From Nodosilinea sp. BSH.14 (GTDB lineage: Bacteria; Cyanobacteriota; Cyanobacteriia; Phormidesmidales; Phormidesmidaceae): a DNA stretch of 16,283 bases. Made by a program: the position numbers and the translations under genes. Positions 12,193 to 16,283 of the stretch are shown piece by piece. How positions within the stretch are numbered: position 1 is the stretch's first letter; each line of letters opens with the position of its first letter. The stretch lies in the NCBI GenBank assembly GCA_023264315.1, contig JALQST010000026.1, positions 1 to 16,283 on the forward strand. The letters run 5' to 3'. The notes under the pieces are model-generated. The model worked only from the letters and a program-made list of their open reading frames with translations. It did not search any database and was not told the origin of the DNA.

Positions 12193-14091
12193 CTAGCTAA
12201 TCCAGCGCTGGTAGAACAGCCAAGCCCGATGGCGGTGCTGGCGGTAGAGCACGTAGGCATAGACCCCGACCAGGGCCAGGAAACAGAGGTTGGCGATGGT
12301 GTTGTAGGTGCCGATCAGGGTGCCCGGTTCCCACTGGTGGCGGTTCACGAGAATATTCATATCGCCGTGTTCGGGATCGCCCCACATCATGCCGAAGGGG
12401 ATGGAGGCCCGCCCCAGTCGAATCGCCTTCCACAGCCAGAACTGTCCCCAAAAGGTGAAGGCGGCCCCGAGAACCACCGGGTAGCGGTAGAGATCCCAGC
12501 GCCAATAATCGGGCATGGGAAAGAAAAAGCTCACCATCAGCAAGGTGCTGAGGTAGAGTTCGCCGCCAATGCCGCCAAAGGCCAGCAGCATATCAAAGGT
12601 GTTGGCAGACATCAGCCAGGTCATGGCAAATTGCAGCAGGGCCAGCCCCACCGCCAACACCATAGGCCAGCGTTTGCCCTCCCTGTGGCCCGACCAGTAG
12701 AGCAACCCCAGCAAAATCAACACGCCCAGATAGACGAAGAAGGATCGCTGGGGATTCACGTTCGTCCAGCCGATGGGCAGGGGAATGGCCTGCCGTCCGG
12801 CCAGCCAAGCCACGGTGGCATGGCCAAACTCATGGATCCACAGTTTGATGCCAAATAGCAGCGCATTGGTAATGGGCATGGCATTGAGCAGTATCCCAAT
12901 CACCAGCAGGGCCGGAAAAAACAGACCATTGCTATAGCGATTGTTAAAGGACGACAAATCCGTGTCCTCCTCCACCGTGGGCCGCTGGGGCATGGTGAGG
13001 GTTTGCCGCCACACCGCCCGGTTGCGGCTGTCTAGGGCTGTCACCACAAGGGTTTTGACCTCACCGAGGCCCAAGGGGGCTAGGTCTTGCTGGGCCAATA
13101 GGGCATAGATTTGGGCCGTCGCCCGCTTCGGATTCATCACCCGCACCGCAGGCCAGCGAATATGTAACTGATCGTCGCGATGGGAAACCTGGGCTGGAAG
13201 TCCCCGGGCTTGCAGCAAGGTTTGCAGGGCTTGGGCGGGGTCTTCCCCGGGGGCGAGTCCTGGGATCGGCGTCCGGGGGGATGGGGGCGTCGCTAACTCC
13301 GGGGATCCCAAGGGTGGAAACCCCAGGGGGAAGGAATCGGTCTCCGTGCCCCCAGCAAGATCTGAAAATTCCTGGGAGGAATCGCTGGCCAAATCCGCCG
13401 CCACGGTCGGGGTGGGCGGTGGAGTTTCCAGATAGGTTTTCAGGGTGTTAAAGGCCCACTTGAGGGGTTCCACCTCATCCCGTCGGCCTTGGCGCAGCAG
13501 GGCGGCCTTGGTTTTGAAGTAGGCGGATTCAATGTCCGCTAGGGAGGCGTCGGGATGGATCTGGAGTTCTTGGTAGGCCCGCGCCACCTTCGGCGGTATT
13601 TCGGAGTTGGGTTCCGCCATGGCCGTCGATTCTGCGGCATGCCCTTCCCCGGCTGCGCCCTCATCCTGATGGGGGATTGGGAGGGGCTGTCTGCCATGGG
13701 GATGGGAGCAGGTCTGGTCTGGCCCCCCGTTGGCGGAGGTATCCCAGATGATGGGCGTTCTCCTTTCTGGTGTTCTCTGATTGCGCTGTACCAGGCCTGC
13801 CAAAAGGGTCATTTCCGTTGTCCAAGACTGTCCAGGTTGCTGGGTGGCGTTGGCGTCGATGTGCAGGATGCCGATGCAGTCGATCTGCAAGCGTTCGATG
13901 GTGCGCTGAAGATAGTCCTCCAGTTGCGCCTGGGGGGGCAACGTTGCGCCCGTGAGCCACAGGTTGAGACAATAGCTGTCCCGCTCGGCCCGCACCTCCA
14001 CGCCCTGGGGTTTGAGGGATTGGTTGAGCAGGGCGGCAATGGCCTCTGCGTCCCCGTCCTTGGCCTGCTCCAGCCATGCAGAAAGAGTCAT
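12193..14091 (-). CDS. Large membrane protein with HEFGH zinc motif (M50-like) and J-like domain
   Basis: The 632-residue protein is composite. Residues 15-97 form an alpha/beta module (LLNQSLKPQGVEVRAER...LNLWLTGATLPP...W), and a related copy is seen at 287-368 (LQTLLQARGLPAQVSHR...LHIRWPAVRVMNP...W), so the module is duplicated. Between them, 166-222 resembles a J-domain (KVARAYQELQIHPDASLADIESAYFKTKA...LKWAFNTLKTYLE), but the catalytic HPD that binds Hsp70 is not at its usual place; proline-rich linkers flank it. From about 390 on there are six or more membrane segments. The HExxH zinc motif is His420-Glu-Phe-Gly-His424, in the first membrane region as in M50 site-2 proteases, and GDPEHGDMN (571-579) may supply a third ligand. 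It could be an intramembrane protease or a degenerate relative. The start is ATG 14091, with GGGGG 6 nt upstream. Confidence 0.75.
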   Translation of the reverse strand: MTLSAWLEQAKDGDAEAIAALLNQSLKPQGVEVRAERDSYCLNLWLTGATLPPQAQLEDYLQRTIERLQIDCIGILHIDANATQQPGQSWTTEMTLLAGLVQRNQRTPERRTPIIWDTSANGGPDQTCSHPHGRQPLPIPHQDEGAAGEGHAAESTAMAEPNSEIPPKVARAYQELQIHPDASLADIESAYFKTKAALLRQGRRDEVEPLKWAFNTLKTYLETPPPTPTVAADLASDSSQEFSDLAGGTETDSFPLGFPPLGSPELATPPSPRTPIPGLAPGEDPAQALQTLLQARGLPAQVSHRDDQLHIRWPAVRVMNPKRATAQIYALLAQQDLAPLGLGEVKTLVVTALDSRNRAVWRQTLTMPQRPTVEEDTDLSSFNNRYSNGLFFPALLVIGILLNAMPITNALLFGIKLWIHEFGHATVAWLAGRQAIPLPIGWTNVNPQRSFFVYLGVLILLGLLYWSGHREGKRWPMVLAVGLALLQFAMTWLMSANTFDMLLAFGGIGGELYLSTLLMVSFFFPMPDYWRWDLYRYPVVLGAAFTFWGQFWLWKAIRLGRASIPFGMMWGDPEHGDMNILVNRHQWEPGTLIGTYNTIANLCFLALVGVYAYVLYRQHRHRAWLFYQRWIS

Positions 14092-14259
14092 GGGTTGCCC
14101 CCAACGGTTACCCTAATCAGTTGACAGTTGATGAAATAACTCAATCATAGGTAGTCCATTCTAGGTTGCCCAGAATTCAAGCCATTCTTTCCCTGGTCGA
14201 GTCGATCTAGTGTCCTGAGAAAGGATGGGCCGATGAATGCGGGGCCATCCCAACTAAAA

Positions 14260-14718
14260 CTAGGCCGGATCACAGCGAATTTCCACCATAAAGCCATCGG
14301 GATCATAGAAATAGACGCCACGTCCGGTGGGGCGACTGACGGGGCCGTGGGCGATGAGAATATGATGGTGGTGCAGCACATCCAGGGCGTGGTCAAACTG
14401 GTCGGCAGGGATATCAAAGGCCAAATGGTAGGCGCGGGTGAAGGTGCATTCTGGGTCAGGGTCGGGGGGATCCAAATCCGGCGCAGAGAACAGGTCAAGG
14501 ATCAACCCATCGGGCAGGAGAAAGTTGGCCACTTTTCCGGTGGCGACCAGATCCTTCAGAGTGTCATCCACCTCATCGCCCGTGAGTTCGCGCAGCCCCA
14601 GCAGCCCACCATAGAACTGGCGCGAGGCCGCCATGTCCTTGACGTTGAGGGCGAGGTGGTGCACCCGGCGCAGTTGGCCCGGTTGCAGCGCTAGGGAGGG
14701 ATCGGCGTCCGTCGTCAT
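14260..14718 (-). CDS. VOC superfamily (glyoxalase/bleomycin-resistance type) protein
   Basis: The 152-residue protein has two beta-alpha-beta-beta-beta VOC modules. The first is VHHLALNVKDMAASRQFYGGLLGLREL (19-45) with a candidate metal ligand His20 or His21. The second is YHLAFDIPADQFDHALDVL (97-115) with His98, ending GVYFYDPDGFMVEIRC with Glu146, giving a plausible His-His-Glu metal site. The family includes glyoxalase I, dioxygenases and fosfomycin or bleomycin resistance proteins; the substrate is unknown. ATG 14718 is chosen because its ATGA overlaps the TGA stop of the ABC gene by 4 nt, which indicates translational coupling. The frame extends upstream to 14799, but that part lies inside the ABC gene and is not protein-like. 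Confidence 0.88.
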   Translation of the reverse strand: MTTDADPSLALQPGQLRRVHHLALNVKDMAASRQFYGGLLGLRELTGDEVDDTLKDLVATGKVANFLLPDGLILDLFSAPDLDPPDPDPECTFTRAYHLAFDIPADQFDHALDVLHHHHILIAHGPVSRPTGRGVYFYDPDGFMVEIRCDPA

Positions 14719-15443
14719 GGCGTGGTACCGAGGGTGGTCAACGAAGTGAGGTTGGTGGGATGGAGGTGATCGTTCATCACTTCGCCATCCTTGAACCAAA
14801 TGATGCGCTGGCTGGCTCGCGCCACATCGGGCTCGTGCGTGACCATCACCACGGTCATGCCGCTGGCGTGGAGGTCAGCAAAAATTTTCAGTACTTCTTC
14901 CGTGGTGTGGGTGTCTAGAGCTCCCGTGGGTTCATCGGCCAGCAGCAAGAGGGGCTGGTTGACAATGGCGCGGGCGATGGCCACCCGCTGCTGTTGCCCC
15001 CCCGAAAGCTGAGTCGGGCGGTTGTTGAGACGATTGCCCAACCCCACCTGCTCTAGGGCAGCAATGGCCCGCTGGCGTCGTTCGGCCTTGGCCGCCCCGG
15101 CATAGACCATGGGCAGTTCCACATTTTCCCGCGCCGTTAGCTGCGACAGCAGATGAAACTGCTGAAAGACAAAGCCAATTTTGCGGTTGCGAATGTGGGC
15201 CAAATCAAGATCCGCCAGGGTGGCCACGTTTTGCTGATCAAAGTAATAGTCGCCAGCGGTGGGCCGATCCAGACAGCCAATCATGTTCATGGCCGTGGAT
15301 TTACCAGATCCCGACGGCCCCATAATGGCGCAGTATTCCCCAGGGGCAATGGCCAGGTTGACGTTCCACAGGGCACGCACCTCGGTGTTGCCTTCACCGT
15401 AGATCTTTTGCAGATGGCGGAACTCAATTAGGGGCGCTGACAT
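14715..15443 (-). CDS. ABC transporter ATP-binding protein, MacB/LolD/DevA type
   Basis: The 242-residue ATPase has Walker A GPSGSGKST (42-50), the Q-loop VFQQFHLL (92-99), the signature LSGGQQQR (146-153), Walker B LLLLADEPTGALD (165-177) with catalytic Glu171, and the switch His203 (VTHEPD). The sequence IEFRHLQKIYGEGNTEVRALWNVNL and IGCLDRPTAGDYYFDQQNV is typical of the MacB/LolD/FtsE-like group that works with FtsX-fold permeases in macrolide or lipoprotein export, and of cyanobacterial DevA. The matching permease and membrane-fusion genes are not in the window: it sits 15 bp after gatB and overlaps the VOC gene. It may act with a permease encoded elsewhere. The ribosome binding site of ATG 15443 is weak. 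Confidence 0.94.
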   Translation of the reverse strand: MSAPLIEFRHLQKIYGEGNTEVRALWNVNLAIAPGEYCAIMGPSGSGKSTAMNMIGCLDRPTAGDYYFDQQNVATLADLDLAHIRNRKIGFVFQQFHLLSQLTARENVELPMVYAGAAKAERRQRAIAALEQVGLGNRLNNRPTQLSGGQQQRVAIARAIVNQPLLLLADEPTGALDTHTTEEVLKIFADLHASGMTVVMVTHEPDVARASQRIIWFKDGEVMNDHLHPTNLTSLTTLGTTP

Positions 15444-15458
15444 GATCTGGATGACCCG

Positions 15459-16283
15459 CTAGCCATTCAGCTTTTTGCTCAGCAATTGGTTGCTGAGCTT
15501 AGGATCCACCCGTCCGCCGCTAACCTTCATCAACTGACCCACAAAGAAGCCTTGCAGCTTTTTCTTGCCGCCTCGGTAGGCTTCCAACTCTTCGGGGTGG
15601 GCGGCGAACACTTCGTCGATCATGGCTTCGATCTGGGCGGGATCGGAGATTTGGCTGAGGCCGCGTTCCTCCACCATCGCCTTGGGAGAACCGCCCTGGG
15701 TGAGCAGTTCCGGCAGCAGGTCTTTGCCAATTTTGTTGCTGATGGTGCCCGCTTCGATGAGCTTCACCAGTTCCGCCAGCATCTCTGGCTTCAGGGGCAA
15801 TTCGTCAATCGAGAGCTTTTCGGAGTTCAGGTAAGCCGCGATGTCTTGGGTGAGCCAGTTGGCGGTGAGCTTGGGGTCAGCCCCGGTAGATACGGTGGCC
15901 TCAAAGAATTCCGCAATGCTGCGCTCGTCGCTGAGTACACGGGCATCGTAGGCGGAGAGGCCAAAGGCTTCCTCGTAGCGGCTACGCTTTTGGGCGGGCA
16001 GTTCCGGCAGTTCCCCTTGCCACGCCTCTCTTTGGGCCACGGAGACCACAATCGTCGGCAGGTCGGGTTCCGGGAAGTAGCGGTAGTCGCTAGAGCCTTC
16101 CTTGGAGCGCATACTCTTGGTGCGCTGGGTGCTTTCATCCCACAGGCGGGTTTCTTGGACGATTTTTTCGCCTGCTTCGTTGGCCTTGATTTGCCGCTCG
16201 ATTTCGTAGTCAATGGCCTTTTGGATGGCGCTGAAGGAGTTCATGTTTTTGATCTCCACCTTGGTGCCAAATTCCTTCTGGCC
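15459..16283 (-). CDS. gatB: Aspartyl/glutamyl-tRNA(Asn/Gln) amidotransferase subunit B, 3' part
   Basis: GatB is the kinase and tRNA-binding subunit of GatCAB, which amidates Glu-tRNA(Gln) and Asp-tRNA(Asn) in organisms lacking the matching synthetases, including most cyanobacteria. The frame is open to the window edge (GQKEFGTKVEIKNMNS...), so the 5' part is outside. Visible motifs are the end of the catalytic cradle domain (NSFSAIQKAIDYEIERQ, ETRLWDE, MRSKEGSSDYRYFPEPDLP) and the C-terminal helical YqeY-like domain (LTQDIAAYLN, AGTISNKIGKDLLPELL, and GFFVGQLMKVSGGRVDP near the end). The 274 visible residues are about half of the roughly 480-500 usual in the family. The gene leads the apparent gatB - ABC - VOC operon. 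Confidence 0.96.
   Translation of the reverse strand, partial: GQKEFGTKVEIKNMNSFSAIQKAIDYEIERQIKANEAGEKIVQETRLWDESTQRTKSMRSKEGSSDYRYFPEPDLPTIVVSVAQREAWQGELPELPAQKRSRYEEAFGLSAYDARVLSDERSIAEFFEATVSTGADPKLTANWLTQDIAAYLNSEKLSIDELPLKPEMLAELVKLIEAGTISNKIGKDLLPELLTQGGSPKAMVEERGLSQISDPAQIEAMIDEVFAAHPEELEAYRGGKKKLQGFFVGQLMKVSGGRVDPKLSNQLLSKKLNG

Noticed and set aside
12159..12193. Two small inverted repeats between the convergent Uma2 and HExxH genes (CGCCC/GGGCG and GGGAGG/CCTCCC)
   Set aside because: Short stems without T-runs; too weak to call terminators.
12178..12858. 226-residue plus-strand frame
   Set aside because: His/Gly/Gln-rich antisense shadow of the HExxH membrane protein, which has clear membrane segments and a zinc motif.
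14118..14131. Tandem 7-mer CAGTTGA-CAGTTGA upstream of the HExxH gene
   Set aside because: Only two units and no promoter of sensible spacing; could be chance.
1..16283. CRISPR array, rRNA, tRNA or IS element
   Set aside because: No regularly spaced repeats, cloverleaf-like sequence or transposase frame was found when reading the intergenic stretches and frames.

Overview
The window looks like chromosomal DNA of a free-living cyanobacterium with fairly high G+C (about 60% in most of the 60-base lines I counted by hand). The evidence is a cytochrome b6f-type Rieske protein with the WTETD...PWW tail, a DUF3318 protein and other proteins of cyanobacterial type, a ThyX of cyanobacterial type, and two HIP1 octamers (GCGATCGC). 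The genus cannot be read from the sequence alone; a Leptolyngbya-like filamentous lineage is only a guess.

Layout, left to right. (1) 2-910, plus strand: the 3' end of a DUF302 gene followed 9 bp later by a petC-type Rieske gene, then a perfect palindrome. (2) 1006-2001, plus strand: an SBF/BASS-fold permease related to ACR3, in DNA of clearly lower G+C. (3) 2011-5164, minus strand: a membrane protein with a HEAT/armadillo-like tail, followed 10 bp later by thyX. The thyX gene is split by a 444-residue intein carrying two helix-turn-helix units and an HNH endonuclease. (4) 5351-7293, plus strand: a DusB-type tRNA-dihydrouridine synthase, an intergenic stem-loop, and a DUF3318 membrane protein. 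(5) 7304-8350, minus strand: an endonuclease/exonuclease/phosphatase (EEP) protein. (6) 8520-9602, plus strand: a conserved-looking helical protein of unknown function. (7) 9625-10131, minus strand: a ureidoglycolate lyase family protein. (8) 10367-12154, plus strand: an NrdG-like radical SAM protein, a methyltransferase relic with an internal deletion, and a Uma2 family PD-(D/E)XK protein with a coiled-coil tail. (9) 12193-14091, minus strand: a 632-residue membrane protein with an HEFGH zinc motif and a J-like domain. (10) 14260-16283, minus strand: an apparent operon gatB (5' end outside the window) - ABC ATPase - VOC/glyoxalase protein, the last two overlapping by ATGA.

Most of the window is housekeeping or lineage-typical: translation (gatB, dus), dTMP synthesis (thyX), electron transport (petC). 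The accessory signals are the endonuclease-bearing intein inserted in the ThyX signature motif, the low-G+C permease beside it, the deleted methyltransferase next to a Uma2 gene, and the composite J-like/HExxH membrane protein. No CRISPR array, IS element, rRNA or tRNA gene was seen. No gene-free stretch exceeds about 300 bases; the longest are 10132-10366 (235 bp) and 6413-6639 (227 bp), and both hold possible regulatory structures.
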